Of a stretch of DNA of 64,000 bases, positions 1-12,425 are shown piece by piece. The notes below the pieces were generated by a model. That model saw nothing but the letters and a program-made list of their open reading frames with translations, was not told where the DNA came from and did not search any database. Source of the stretch: Rhynchosporium graminicola (Eukaryota; Ascomycota; Leotiomycetes; Helotiales; Ploettnerulaceae); NCBI GenBank assembly GCA_900074885.1, contig FJUW01000069.1:1-64000 (forward strand). Direction: 5' to 3'. Both the position numbers and the translations under genes were made by a program. The stretch's first letter is position 1; every line of letters begins with the position of its first letter.

Positions 1-95
1 CCTAACCCTAACCCTAACCCTAACCCTAACCCTAACCCTAACCCTAACCCTAACCCTAACCCTAACCCTAACCCTAACCCTAACCCTAACCCTAA
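1..95. repeat. Telomere array (CCCTAA)n
   Basis: The sequence opens with about 16 uninterrupted CCCTAA units, the C-rich strand expected at the left end of a chromosome read 5' to 3'. TTAGGG is the usual telomere repeat of filamentous ascomycetes. The array changes abruptly into unique AT-rich DNA, so this is a true chromosome end in the assembly and not an interstitial tract. Confidence 0.98.
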
Positions 96-186
96 TTTAT
101 AGCACGCACCCCCTGTACTTATAGCTCAAGTTTCCTTATAGTTAGAAAACGCCTGTAGCAAGATAGCGTAGTTAGATTCAATATCA

Positions 187-212
187 CCTAACCCTTAAAC
201 CCTAACCCTAAA
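187..212. repeat. Short degenerate interstitial telomere tract
   Basis: About four imperfect CCCTAA-like units (one carries CCCTTAAA) lie 90 bp inside the true telomere array. They may be a relic of an earlier chromosome end or of telomere healing. Confidence 0.75.
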
Positions 213-3143
213 ATATTCTATACGCTATTATACGCTAGATTCGTTTACTATATTCCTAATAACTCCGGTACTCGGGCTAGCTAACTACCGCATAAATATA
301 TTAAAACTTATAATAACTCCTAGAACTACTCTACATAGCGCTGATACGCGGCTATAGCTTCTCTCTTTAACCTCCCTATATTATCTATAAATTATCCTCT
401 TAACTACTCTTTCTTATATATTCTCTCGTATAACTATTATTACTTATATACTACGAACTGATTCCGCTTATTATCTAAAAACGATTACCCTACCCGGGTC
501 TCGGATAGCTAGTCGACTATTCTATCTTAATAGATTAGTAATACCTGCTTTATATCTACTTCTCTATCTCTACTTATTATAACTACTATTAACTTCTTAA
601 ATAACTCCTCTCTTACTTCCTTAACTAACTTATGAATTATACCCCGGAATTAGCTTATACTAAACCGGATCTTAGGATATAAAATATTATCCTTAATCTA
701 CTAGATCTTCCTTTCAGCTATAATAATATACCGAATTTTGAAACCGTACGACTGACTATAGTATAACTACTATATAGGCTTAGGATCTTTACTATCGTAG
801 GCTATAGTTATGAACGAACGAACTAAACCTTAAGTTAAAACGTAATAGCTTAACGCTCTCTCTCTAGCTACCTCGGGACGTAAACTATACTCTTCGTATC
901 GTATAATAGCTTCCTATCGCCGCTCGTACGCCTCTTATACTACTATTAACTGGGCTAACTTAATTATAACTAAATATTTAAGTATATAATCCTCGGGATC
1001 TAACTACTTATTATCTTCCCGTATTCCTAAAATAGCTAACTTACTAATTAATATACTCTTATACTTATTATTTTATAATAGCTAGTTTAATAATATAATC
1101 TATAACTATAAAAGCTATCGCTATATCCGGCTTATCTACTTAATCTCCTCGTCTGATTCCTTCTCTTCCCCTTATCCTAAATCCCCTTCCTAGTCCTCTT
1201 TCTACTATATAAATTCCTTAACGTTCGTCTATATATTATTAATAGCTATCTGCTACCTCTCTATTAACTCAAATCCCAGCCGCTTCTCGGGCTTAATACC
1301 TTTCGACCGGAATATATAATATATTAACTGCTTATAAACCTCTATATACTATATAATAGTAGTAATATCTATCTAACTATTAAATAGTATTTAGACTTCT
1401 TTATCTATCTTCTTTCTATTCGCTTTAAATAATACCTTTAATCTTACTACTTACCGAATATAATAGTATTAGGCGTCTTGAATTAACTAGTTAAATACTT
1501 AGTATAACACGTCTAACTCTAGCTTATCCTCCTAAACAGGGCTAACTAATCCTCGTAATTCTTCCCGAATATACCCTTCGGAATACTTAACTTAACTTAT
1601 GCGATATAACTATAGATTTAGCTCTCAGGATTCCTTTAGCTTACTAATTTAATAACGCTATTCCTCGTTAGCTTCTTATATCTCCTAGTTTAACTGTTTT
1701 TTAATAGCTTCTAAATCGATATCTCCTGATAATATAATAGGACTAGATCCGTCTGCTTAAACCTTAAAAAATACGGAACCGGAACCATTAGGGAAAAACT
1801 ACTAGTAATAGACTGAAACTTATAGCACTTATACCTCTTCGCTAGTATATTAACGCCCTCTCTTCCTCTTATGTACTTAATTATACTATTCTCTGAAATA
1901 TTTCTAGATAGCTTAATACTAGTAACTAATATAATAACACGAGGCAAATAAGTACTCTTTTCTATCTATCCTAGGTCTTCTTAATTCGGGAATCGGGGGC
2001 TAAGTTAAAGTAATAAGGATTAGTAACTTATCTAACTCTGCTCGATATAAAATTAACCTTTTAATCTAGTTTACTTCTTTGGAAATCCGCTCTCGTGCTT
2101 CCTTAGTTATATTATAGCTATTAGAACCGCTTAAATAATTGGAAATCTAGCTAAGTAATACGGTATACTAGTATATAGTATATACTACTACTTTAAATAC
2201 TAGTAAATAAACAAATAGATCTATAACTTAACTCTTTCTTTAAATTATTAAAATAAAGTCTTCCCTTTCTCTTACCCTCTTTACGCGTCTTACTACTCGC
2301 ACGCGTTATCCTACCCTTACGCGTTTAGTACCTATGATCTAGACCTATATATAGTATAGCTAGCTATAATCTCTGCTTTTATACTTTTATACTTTTATAC
2401 GTACTTTATACTTAGGACTCGTATTTCGGCTGACTTAGCCTATATATCTGCTTCCCTTATTAAAAATCGACGATAATTACTATCTCCTCGCAGAACTCAC
2501 TTAATAATAGGGTTCTAGTAGAAGTTTCGACGGGGCTAGTATCGCATATACTAGGGCTAACTTATACTCGAATTTAAGCCTTACCCGAGCTTATTTAAAC
2601 GTAACCCTAATAAATGAATCTAAGTAAATAAATCTTATAGCCTCGGTAAATCCACGCTAATAGGTTGTATAGGGAATCAAATAAATCTTATATTAGATTT
2701 ATTTAATAATAATAGATAGGAGCTTCGTGCTCAAATTCATATAGTAATTAATACCTGCTTATAATATCTTAATTCTAATTAAGAACCGAAGTTCTTATTT
2801 ACTTTACTTTATAGCTAATACTAACTAACGAGCCTGTACACCGCGTACTAATCAAAACCAGGAACGTTACATAGTAATTAGCTCTAGAGTTATCATCGTA
2901 TTATATTATTTAGAGTTAGTTTTACTAGTAGTACTAGCTATACGTTTCGTTATTCTATATCTTCGACCCTACTAGCTAAAGTAGCTATCGAATTTGCTTA
3001 TTATACTACTAGCTCAGCAACTTATCGTCTTTATACCTGGAAGGCATCTAATAGCTATTAGAGAGGCTATTCTTCTACTATCGTGAACCGTATATCCTAG
3101 TATTATTATGATTACTACTCGTATAATAGTTATATAAATAGCT

Positions 3144-3236
3144 AGATCTACTATATATAGTCCGAGGCGTCTATTTCGTATTATAAGTAAAGTAGCCGGA
3201 TCTATTATATATAGTCCGAGGCGTCTATCTTCGTAT
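3144..3236. repeat. Two-copy tandem repeat, 54-bp period
   Basis: The segment around the motif TATATATAGTCCGAGGCGTC occurs twice with an offset of 54 bp and only a few changes, mainly C/T transitions. It is a small local duplication inside the RIP-mutated block. Confidence 0.75.
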
Positions 3237-3534
3237 CGTAAGTATACGTATAGTAATAGTAAGGCCAGGGTACTAGCTTTCCTACGTACGCGTATTATCT
3301 ACTGCTCGAAAGCAGATCCTCTTTCGTTTAGTTAAGAATATTAAGAATAAGTTAATTCTAATATTATAAGACGAATATAAAGTGTATAGTATAAAAGCTC
3401 GTCTATATTATAAGGAGAATTAACTAAGGAGAGAAGAGAGGAATAAGAGTCTCCCTTCGAAGAAAAGATAATACCGCGGCCGCTAGTAGCAGTAGTATTA
3501 GAATACGTATAATAATACGTCAGGTACTAGCGTA

Positions 3535-3574
3535 GACGCCTCAGGCGTCAAGTATACTAACGGGTGCAACCCGT
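3535..3574. repeat. Two adjacent short palindromes
   Basis: GACGCC-TCA-GGCGTC (3535-3549) and ACGGGT-GCA-ACCCGT (3560-3574) are perfect 6-bp inverted repeats with 3-nt loops, ten bases apart. They sit just before a minisatellite, in DNA noticeably richer in GC than its surroundings. Function unknown. Confidence 0.7.
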
Positions 3575-3576
3575 CA

Positions 3577-3680
3577 TATTAATAGAGTCTAGGACGGTTA
3601 ATAGAGTAGTATAAGCTAGTGGCAGGACTATTAATAGAGTTTAGGATAGTTGATAGAGTAGCACGGGCTAGTAGCAGGAT
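3577..3680. repeat. Minisatellite, two copies of 52 bp
   Basis: Two direct copies (3577-3628 and 3629-3680) share TATTAATAGAGT and GCAGGA blocks in the same order. Differences are mostly transitions. This marks the boundary between the AT-rich subtelomere and the first gene island. Confidence 0.8.
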
Positions 3681-3845
3681 TATGTAGGATGGCGGGGTAT
3701 GCGCCGTAGCACTTTTCGCCGTTAGCCGTCAAATTCACGATGAAATGCTAGAAGCGTGGTATCAAAATTCAGACGCGACGTATGATATGATCATAAGTAG
3801 AGGCGAAATGTTTTCCTAGGGAAAATCTTTTACCTCGAGTCGAAC

Positions 3846-4301
3846 ATGGAGTTGCTCGAGTCGCTGCGGCATATAAAGTCACTGGAGATAAATACAGGAC
3901 GTATATCGCTCTGTAAAGACTTCAACCCTTCTCATGATTGGATTGATCGTATCTGCCCACGAGACCGATCCACAGCTTTACTGATGAAGGCCGTGGCAGA
4001 AAAGCTAAAGCCAGGGAAGTGCTCGTTGCAGAAATTCAGGCTACGAATCCTGCCAGGCGTGCACTTTTGGGCGAATAGCTGTCGTTCTGGGGATGAACGT
4101 GCACGGGAAACCATTAGTTTTATTACGACCATGATTCTAGGGATGGCAGGACAATTGGAAATTGCTGAGGCAGAATTTATTGTGGACGGTCTTCAAAACA
4201 GGTTTCTACTGAGCACTTTGAGCTCTATGCAAACAATTGCTGCAAGATTTAGGCCCTGGCTCGATACCTTCGAACAGCAGTTGTTGAAACAGACTTTATG
4301 A
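3846..4301 (+). CDS. Hypothetical protein, 151 aa, single exon
   Basis: An uninterrupted ATG-to-TGA frame lies in DNA whose base composition returns to normal just upstream, which supports a real gene. The product has no evident signal peptide or membrane segment. It has a mixed-charge N-terminal half and a leucine/glutamine-rich C-terminal end that could be helical. I recognise no domain. It could also be the last piece of a longer gene truncated by the adjacent repeat block. No introns are needed to explain it. It is the first gene-like feature inward from the telomere. Confidence 0.45.
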   Translation: MELLESLRHIKSLEINTGRISLCKDFNPSHDWIDRICPRDRSTALLMKAVAEKLKPGKCSLQKFRLRILPGVHFWANSCRSGDERARETISFITTMILGMAGQLEIAEAEFIVDGLQNRFLLSTLSSMQTIAARFRPWLDTFEQQLLKQTL

Positions 4302-4402
4302 CTACCCGCATTGAAACCGAAGCCTCAGGGATCCCCGGGACCGCCGGTACACTAGTCACACCATGCGCACCCTCCTAGCGGCAGATAGACATAGAATAAT
4401 AA

Positions 4403-4480
4403 TGGGAGTTGACCTTGTTACTTTGTATGTTAGGATTGACCTCACGACCCTAACCCATAAAGTGAGGAAGTCAACTCCCA
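4403..4480. repeat. 78-bp foldback (imperfect palindrome) with TGGGAGTTGAC ends
   Basis: TGGGAGTTGAC at the left end is matched by its exact reverse complement at the right end. The inner part of the two arms also pairs at most positions, and several mismatches are C/T or G/A. The whole unit can fold into one long hairpin. It lies 100 bp downstream of the 151-aa ORF. It may be a tiny MITE or foldback element. The right arm contains the telomere-like string CCCTAACCC. Confidence 0.65.
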
Positions 4481-5915
4481 CTATATCCCGCAATCAAACA
4501 TTTATCTCAAAGCTCGGGTGATGAAGATGCCTTCAGGTTCAGAGAAACTCCTTTGCTTTTCTATCATTTACTTCTGTGAGAATGAAAACCTAGCTGCACT
4601 TATTTCAAATACCACTGGTATTGCTGACCTGATTGCTATTGCATATCTCGATTTCAGTAGGACATACAATATGGTAACAACTATCATCTTCAATTGAATA
4701 AGAAACCGATAATTCACTCCCCGTGGATGCTACTGATTACGATACTAAGGGGGGGTGGTACAGGAGTAGCCAGCAGAAGTCCCACGAACCTTTATGTAGA
4801 GAGCCAGCGACTACATCCATTGATTTTGGATCTCTTAACAACAACTTGGCAGATTTGGTTCGGAGTAAATGTTCACTTGATCAAATCAAATGTCTTCCCA
4901 CAATTGATTACATCCTTCAACATTAGTTGTGCTGCTTCTGGCTCTAAAATCTTGGTGGCACACCATGGTGGGAGCGCGTAGTCAGCTCTTGCATGCTACC
5001 TGGTGGTGCCAAATAGCACCGGTCAGGCATATATCATTCTATTCACTAAATGGCACTGGCATTCCGACAAAACTCACCAAGCTGGCTTCCCAGAACATAG
5101 TTGAAGGAAGACGACTAGGCACGGGCTTTTGTTTCAAGCGTGCAATCTTTTGCAGAATCCCTCATGGTCCAAGCAATTCCTCTTCTTATGCTATCCATTC
5201 TAGCGATCTCACAAGATCTACGCCTCCTGGAAGGAGGCGTTAGCGCAAGATAGCATCCTCTTACCTCCACACTAAATAATCCCCTCCTCTATGACCATCA
5301 ATAGATCATAATCTGTGTACGACTAAGAAAACCTCTTAAGATCCTGTAACTCATTCCACCTTTGCCGATTTCGGAATCACGCTCTTAGAAATCTTCTAGG
5401 AAAATTTCATCTAAAGACGATTATTCGAGTCATAACGTTGTCTGATGACTTGTCAACCAAGGAAGCTGATAAAGAGGCATGCGTCGCCGGAGCTGGACTA
5501 ACCTCGATCAGCTTCGGATAGTCAGCACGGAGTAAACCTTACACCCACGTTCGTCCAGCAGCCAGAAATGCCAGACATCGAATTCGAGGAAGGGAAGCGC
5601 ACGGTCAAAATCTCACGTGTCGCGAAATTACTTACATTGTTGGTGAGGGAGGTGTCATAGCTTGAAAGGTGGTTTCATATCGGAAACGAGAAAACAAACA
5701 TCTCGCTAGTCAGAGTGTAGTCTGCGGACAAAGCTCAAATGGTAGATCATCCCTCCCCCTTCTTACTTTGCATGAACTAGCTACCTGGCAAGCTGTGCTT
5801 TTGGAATGCCATTTTTTTCCCGATTGACATCACAAGAACCATACTCGTTCCGAATCATAGCTCCTTGATTTTGCTTTGTGTTATCTTGTATGTTGTTTAT
5901 TTTACGGCAGCGATA
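4481..5915. other. Intergenic; only weak overlapping ORFs
   Basis: Three short overlapping plus-strand ORFs (4694-4981, 4723-4926, 4929-5243) lie here. None has a clear domain, signal peptide or supporting splice sites. The frame at 4723 reads most like protein, so this may be a decayed gene. Positions 5244-5915 probably hold the promoter and 5' leader of the next gene. Confidence 0.4.
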
Positions 5916-7379
5916 ATGCTACCCAAAGACCCACGCGAAGCATTCATAGCATTCATCCTCGCAGCAACCTTAATCGTAATATGGCTCTCCCTCTTCGCGA
6001 TCCGCGGTCCAGGGATTTTCTACGAGCCACAACCAGCTCTCCAACTCCTCGCCGGTGAAGATGCTACTTTCCTCCGCCACGCAATGTCCGTCGAATTTCC
6101 TTCTCCGATGGACTATACACCTATACAAGAAGTCTGCACTGCGGATGTAGGAGAAGGTGACAATAGGAGATTCAGGCCCGGTTTAGTGTTTAGCTGCGAA
6201 GAGCAACACGGTGGCGTGGGTATGGTGCGCAATCAGATTCTGAAGTGCGTGAGATTTGCGATACAGGCCGGAGCTGCGCTTGTGATTCCCGGGATGGCTA
6301 AAAGAAATGAGAAGGACATCTCAGATATTGAGACGAGTAATACTGTTCCTCTCGAATACTTGTTTGATCGCGAGATGTTTGTGAAGCAGCTTACTGAAAG
6401 CTGTCCGGGGATGCGACTCTATAATTCTGTGGAGGATTTTCCGGGCTATGAAGATAGAGTGAAGACTGAGCAGGGAAAAGAAAAAGAGTTAGAATTGGTG
6501 GGTGACCAATTTGAACCTGATCGTCCTCGAGAGGGCATATCACACCCGGAGGATTGGAGGGAGGAATTTGATGCTTGGCTGAAAGAGAAGGATGTGCAGT
6601 ATACAGAGAAGAAACTGGTACATGTTAAGATCGGACAGGCATATTTGGAGTATAACGTCCATTCCGACAGTCCGGAGTTTGTGTCAGAGTTTGGAAAGTT
6701 GTTGAGCTTCAGAGCAGATACAAGAGCGCTTGCCGCGAGGGTTCTATTACAGATGAAATCACAGTATGGGATAGATGCTGAGCCGATGAAGCCGGCCCAC
6801 ATGGATGGAAAGGGCTTTCTGGGAGCGCATTTGAGGTTGGAGAAAGATGCTATCGAAGCTTGGACTGTTGCAGAGGGATGGGTATTTAGTGAGAGGGATA
6901 AGCAGTTCGGAGGGGTATGGGATGAGGCGAGGAGGATGAAGTCGAGTGTCATCTATGTGGCTACCGGGGAAGAGGATGTCGTTGATGCATTCAAGGAACT
7001 GGCAGATGGCGAGCTTGCTGCTGAAGTCGAGGAGGGGGAGGTACTAGAAAGAAGGAACGTCTCAATCGTCACCAAACACTCACTTCTTTCCGCCTCACCA
7101 CACGATCTCGCTAGGTTGAAAGCGATGACATTCGATCAGCAAGCCCTCGTCGATTTTTTGATTATGTTCAAGAGTACTTTCTTCGTCGGGATCGCCTCCT
7201 CGAGTTTCCCATGGACAGTGGCTTTAAGGAGACATGAGATGAGTATGTATAGAGGGGCGGATGGGATGGGATATGCAAATGAGGGAAGTGATATCTTAAG
7301 GGATGAGTTGAGTGTTATACTTGGGGAGAGGAAGGAGTATCCGTATGTGGACCCTTTTGAGTGGGGATTGTGGCCTTGA
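5916..7379 (+). CDS. O-fucosyltransferase-like type II membrane protein
   Basis: This is an intronless gene of 487 aa from the first in-frame ATG. The frame is open further upstream but without an ATG. A short cytoplasmic tail is followed by one hydrophobic segment (about residues 9-27), the layout of a Golgi/ER type II glycosyltransferase. The lumenal part has the features of the GDP-fucose protein O-fucosyltransferase superfamily in fungi: a CEEQHGGVGMVRNQ block at the start of the nucleotide-sugar fold, a GAHLRLEKDA block containing the conserved H-x-R signature near residue 300, and a C-terminal VDFLIMFKSTFFVGIASSSF block resembling the conserved D...SxFxGxxSSxF motif. The family transfers fucose to Ser/Thr in animals and plants. 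The substrate of fungal members is not established, so donor and acceptor are inferred. The length is normal and the gene looks intact. Confidence 0.75.
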   Translation: MLPKDPREAFIAFILAATLIVIWLSLFAIRGPGIFYEPQPALQLLAGEDATFLRHAMSVEFPSPMDYTPIQEVCTADVGEGDNRRFRPGLVFSCEEQHGGVGMVRNQILKCVRFAIQAGAALVIPGMAKRNEKDISDIETSNTVPLEYLFDREMFVKQLTESCPGMRLYNSVEDFPGYEDRVKTEQGKEKELELVGDQFEPDRPREGISHPEDWREEFDAWLKEKDVQYTEKKLVHVKIGQAYLEYNVHSDSPEFVSEFGKLLSFRADTRALAARVLLQMKSQYGIDAEPMKPAHMDGKGFLGAHLRLEKDAIEAWTVAEGWVFSERDKQFGGVWDEARRMKSSVIYVATGEEDVVDAFKELADGELAAEVEEGEVLERRNVSIVTKHSLLSASPHDLARLKAMTFDQQALVDFLIMFKSTFFVGIASSSFPWTVALRRHEMSMYRGADGMGYANEGSDILRDELSVILGERKEYPYVDPFEWGLWP

Positions 7380-8324
7380 GTGATAGAATGGAAGGTACCG
7401 GATTAGAATGGAGCACTTGGCAGCTAAAGAGTCCATGCCATGAGAGAACTCATTCGTAGCTGATCTCCAAGCAGTGGATGCTCAGTTGTTGTCAAAAGCG
7501 ACCAACTTAGTCACGGACTTGATAGTCATGTCTTGGAACTCCTGCTATTGGACTCGTTCTCAGTAGCCCTTCTCTGATTCTCCGAGTAACTTTCAATACT
7601 TATCCTCCTCTTTTACATTCTCCGGGACATATCTCCAAAATCGGAAATGAGCCTTGCATTCCCAACAGCCTCGAATATCGGGAAAGTTAAGTACAGCCAC
7701 GACGAAGATAATAAGTGATCTTCATTTACGATAACGATTACAGAGTGATTCTTTTTCTTCCTTTTCCTTTCACAAACGAACACCGAAACATCCATTGATG
7801 TCACTTTCAGCATAACACGTTCTCGGCACTAGAAGAACTACCGGTACGGCAATGGCGCGCCAATATGAACGCGTTAGAGTTAGAATGAGGCGAACTCTCT
7901 CAAAGATAAACTATACCAGGAGCGATCGGACCATCAGGACACTTAAAAGGACTTGGAAAAGCGTCCCGTCAATTATCTCAAAAAGTCAAAACCAACACCA
8001 GGAGCTTAACATCGACTCATCTGCTTCAACCTTCTCAGGCGTAAGAGGCAAATACCTAGTTCTAAAATTCCAACTGTCCTTAGGCTGCCTTGCGGAAGTA
8101 CTTTTGGAAGTGAGGATAGCCTTGCTCACGTCCGCGGGGCTCATCTGGATATGACAGTGAATATCCAGGTTGGAGAGGATTGTAAGCCATAGAGGCTGTG
8201 AAATCAAGTAGCGAAGGAGATCGCCAATGTCGTCAAATGGCGATGCGAGGGAGGACTTGGGTTTGATAATTTGTTGTGTAGATGACTGTATCGTGATCTA
8301 AATCCAAAATAATTTCATGTGCTA
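7380..8324. other. Intergenic region between convergent genes
   Basis: No supported gene. It separates the ends of the O-fucosyltransferase-like gene (plus strand) and the LtrA gene (minus strand), so it holds two 3' regions. Small ORFs on both strands (for example 7852-8154) overlap each other and look accidental. Confidence 0.6.
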
Positions 8325-10432
8325 TCAACGTTTCTTCAGCCACGACGGCCAGCGGACATACTGCACTCCCTGTACGACCAGAATACAAAAACACACAAGA
8401 GGGAGTAACCAAGCACTACTCGCCAGCGTCGAACCAGCATCGTAGCTTATGGCAATAGAAAGCAATGCCAGTCCCAATCCAATGTAAATATATGTCCCGA
8501 AGCGGCCCAGAATAGCTGGGTGCTTGAGGCCGGAACGAGTGAATTGCTCTCGGGGTAGTGTGAGGAAGTTCAAGAAACCCATCAGCATGAGTGTTATGCC
8601 AGCAGCGACGAAAAAATAGACAAACTTTGGGTTGTTAATACTGTCGAAACTCCAAAGTATAGTTTTCCGAGATCACATACCACAAGTCCGATAACTTCAT
8701 CGTCACGGTTGAGTTCTTCTGTTCCAGTCCTCGAAGCCTCTTGCCCAGGTTTCGCTTCAGGCGTTTCGAATCCGTAAGACGTAAACACTGAATGTACGAC
8801 TGCTGAAACCACATCACCAAAAATTGTCTGGTAATCATTCACCGAAGTTGCATTGTTTGAGTCGTATCCCATCCCCAGGATCCCAAGTCCTGATTCCACC
8901 TCGGTGAATGTCTTCGGATTTGCAGGCGGGTATGACTGGAATAGTTCTTCAATCATGGGCTTCAAAGCGGCTGGGATTGCCGTCGGATTGTTGTTGTATA
9001 TGTCCCGGATCTGGGCACCCTGGACTGTCCTGTTGAAGGATCTGAGGTTATCAGTACTGTGTCACTTTTCGCATAATGCATACTGACCGTGAGACTGCAA
9101 CCATCTTATGCCAAAGAACAAACTGTGCCATTCCTTCCATCGTCAACACCAAGGTAAGGTGGAATGGAAAATGAAGGAAGGCCCAGATCTGCTGCCGGAT
9201 AGATCCAAAGTGATGGCTAGGGAGCGTGTCAAAGTATAACATATACAGGAAGTACTAAACACAACAAATGTTAGTCCTGTGAGGGCTGAAAGAGAAGTTG
9301 ACATACAACGATGGCAATCGCAGCCACAATCGTGCCGATCGTAGGCCCATCCCAAGCATTTTTGTTTTTTACAATCTGGAGAGTCAGCGAAGAACAAACC
9401 CTGTTGAGAGACAAAATACTAACCTTTGAGATATTTTTACAAACCACAATTACTCCCTCTCCCAAGATTATCAAAGTAAGTAAACTCATCCGCTGGACCA
9501 AATGCGTTCCCTTGAAACTCAAGACCTTCCAATTTGATGATATTGCGATGTTGAAAGCGATTTCAACAATAGGAATCGCGTAAAAAGCTCGATACCCGTA
9601 GCTTCTGTCATCATGAAATGAACTTTATCGTGTCAGCGATGCAAAATTTAAATTCTCGGTACAAGACATACAATGTGATCCCCAAGTAAATGCACGCAGC
9701 GGCAAAATTACTACCAGCTACCAGAGCTAGGGGAGTCTTTGTTTGTTTGTACTTCCATACTTGAATGAGAACCAGAAGGTACTGGATGGCAAGGATAAAT
9801 CTTGAAACCATCAAAATCAAGGCTGAGTTGTCAGTTTCTGGCACCCAGGTTGACAGCGAGCACTTACACATCGTCCTCATCACGTCCTGCTCATAGTCCG
9901 TAGGATTGAAATTTGGTCCAACAACTGCAAGTCCTACCATGACGCCAAGATGAGCTGCTTTCGCAGCACGATCAACGATACTCTCAGCCACGAATCGAAC
10001 ATCGAAAAGAGTGACTTGGCACCATGTGAACCAAAGCACGCAGAAGAAGCCGATATAGGAACTCAGCGTCTTTCTGTCATTTATCTCATGTACACTGGAA
10101 AACGTAGTGAGATTTGCAACAAAGAATAGATCGTAGAACAGCTCTATGTTAGTTGTTTCTTCGTGTCTTTCAAAACGCGGACGGCTGGTGCGATCGTCAA
10201 AAGACAAGTCTGGCGTTCCCTCATCGTCATTATTTGTTGAGGTATCTTTTGAATTTTGATGAATATGTCCGAAAGCGCCGCGGGAAGACAGTTCCAGCAC
10301 AGACTTTGTCTCGCTGGAGGACTGCTTGAGCGGTGTTCCCATGAGAGGGATCCGGGTTGGTCTGAACAATTCGTGAGAGGCCATTTCGGTCGTTACTAAT
10401 TGAGTGGACGAGGTACAAGAAGAGAACGTCAA
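8325..10432 (-). CDS. LtrA (low temperature requirement A) family membrane protein
   Basis: Seven exons join in frame: 10432-9868, 9822-9672, 9604-9424, 9375-9307, 9254-9088, 9041-8681 and 8624-8325. The six introns are 45-67 bp with GT...AG ends. The product is 597 aa, or 581 aa if the second ATG at 10384 is used. Family landmarks are ELFYDLFFVANLTTFS after a polar 90-residue N-terminus, QRMSLLTLIILGEGVIVV in the middle, and repeated hydrophobic segments throughout, about ten membrane helices. LtrA was named from a Listeria gene linked to growth in the cold. Fungi carry many diverged copies and the transported or bound ligand is unknown. A polar insert of about 100 residues sits between the last two membrane blocks. 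The exon sum (1794 nt) is divisible by three and no frame is broken, so the gene looks functional. Exon borders were set by reading frame and splice consensus only. Confidence 0.85.
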
Positions 10433-12425
10433 TGATTAAGAGGATTTAATACGAGTATTAATTGGAACGGAACAGGGGACCGGCGTGTGCAAGCCACTGG
10501 CCGTTATTACTCTTGTTGATGAGATGATTTATGTCTTATGTTTTGAAACACGGAGGAAACCGAATAATGTATCAAGTACCGGAGCAAGGCATTAGGCGCA
10601 GCACGTTAGGCGCAGCATATTGAAAGAATCATGTTTAACCTGACTCGAATTGACGTACAGCCGGGATATCCTGGTTATGATTAACTACAGGGCTGTATTG
10701 AGTGAGCCCGTCAGTAGTTGATCAACCGCGAAAGCAGCTCGCATGGACGGAAGGCGTCTGGCGCGAGGATTATAGTGAAGATACCGTCGGGGGGTTAACC
10801 GTCCTTATACTAAGCTGCACGCCTGTTTCCATCAATGAGTCAGTAAGTTACTTAGCTCGCTGATAGTGAAGTTTAAATCCGATCTAAGTCGATAGTCGGA
10901 CGGACCATATTCTCGGTGGCTTCTGTTCCGATCTGTGGAATATTCTATACTCGGATATCCAGCAATATCCGTAGGGCTGAGCCAGTCGGGTTACACAATA
11001 GCGATGTTTCAAATCTCCCATTCCATCTAAATGTGCGATTGATTGCCAGATTCCGGAACTTATTGATAGACGTGAACATTGCTTCCTAGTACGCAAAGCT
11101 ACTAAGCTTGGCCATTATACTACACTGCCTAGCTTCATCCCTAGCAGAAGGAGAATCCGCGTAATCATTCTGGGCTATCATGGCTCCGGCCTGACCGAAG
11201 TCTATATACGGAGTAGCATCTTGTAGGAACAGCAAAAGTCGCCATTTTTGGGAGTATCTCCATCGACTGCGGATAAGCCGAGACAAGGATTCAGCTAACC
11301 AGAGGAATGAATTCCAGCAGACGCTATTGCTTTAGGGAGTGCTTCGGGGCGCAGTCCGCGAAGGCTACTGCCTGAACTTTAACTATCTTTAGAGGCAAAC
11401 TATAGGCGTTCGTATTGCCCCCCCACACAAAGGTGTAAAAAGGGTGCTTCCCGCAGTCGATGGGATACCCGAGCATCTCGAGCTTTGCACTTTTTTCTAT
11501 GTCATATTAAATGTTTCAATTACATGATTGTATATTCTTCGCTGGCTTCCGAAATACCTTGGTAGCTGGTTCCCATTCTCTGCTGAGTAAGTAACTGTAG
11601 AGCAATGGATTCTACCACGATATCTTCGAGAACGCGGATAATGCAAAGAACACCGGGAGTATAATCGAACGGAACTATCATTTCCGGGTCTATAGCCGTT
11701 CATCTGCAAGTTCTCGACAACTCCATTGTTTTGGAAGGCTGTGTAAGCTTCCTATGACAATTACTTTGACTATACAGTTGAGTTACGCACCAGCTTTCGT
11801 CTCTTTGATTCCTTTCAAATGATCGAAACTTAAAGCAGCTAGAAAATGGGTAAATTCTTATATCTGCTGAAAGAAAAGGGTATTGATGAAAAGAGATGTT
11901 GACTATACGACACGGTTAACAGTCGTCGTCTGCTAAATGTTGCCGACTCGCAAGAAAGGATAAATATCCAGTGTTCACGCGCCTTCAAGTCACTGGATGT
12001 AATCGAAAATCTTCTCTTCATAAGCCAAAGGTAACTTTCTTTTCCGCGAATCGCTCACCTGTGCAGATAAATTGTCGCTCTGGGAAGTACCGATGGTCGT
12101 CCAGTAACACAGGTACTGTAGAACACAATCCAATCAAAGACCGGCTCGGACATCTCTGTGTAACTTCTGAGAAGAAGCATTGTTTGACGTGTCAGCCTTC
12201 CAGTAAGCCAAAACAAATAGGCATCGTGAGATCACTCAATATCACGCACGCAGGAAATTTACTTTGCGGAGAGTCAAGAATATGAAGAAAGTCTCGTACT
12301 CCTGATGATTATCTTAGCTTCGCTGAATGGAGGTCGTTCGTTTCACCATACAATTCTGTAGCCTGATGTCCCCAATACATCGTTCCAAGCAGAATCAAGA
12401 AATTATGCGTGTATACCTTACTAAC

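Larger units (their letters stand above)
213..3700. mobile_element. RIP-saturated subtelomeric repeat block, family not identified
   Basis: This stretch is extremely AT- and TA-rich, has stop codons in all frames and no ORF longer than about 78 codons. That is the signature of RIP on repeated DNA. Reading the minus strand around 1130-1300 gives a glutamate/aspartate-rich stretch broken by stops, reminiscent of a gag-type or helicase-linked protein, but this is too weak to name a family. Subtelomeric RecQ-like or retrotransposon ancestry are both possible. Confidence 0.7.

Noticed and set aside
5865..5915. Longer N-terminus for the O-fucosyltransferase-like gene
   Set aside because: The upstream in-frame codon is TTG, not ATG. 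The first ATG at 5916 leaves a complete membrane anchor.
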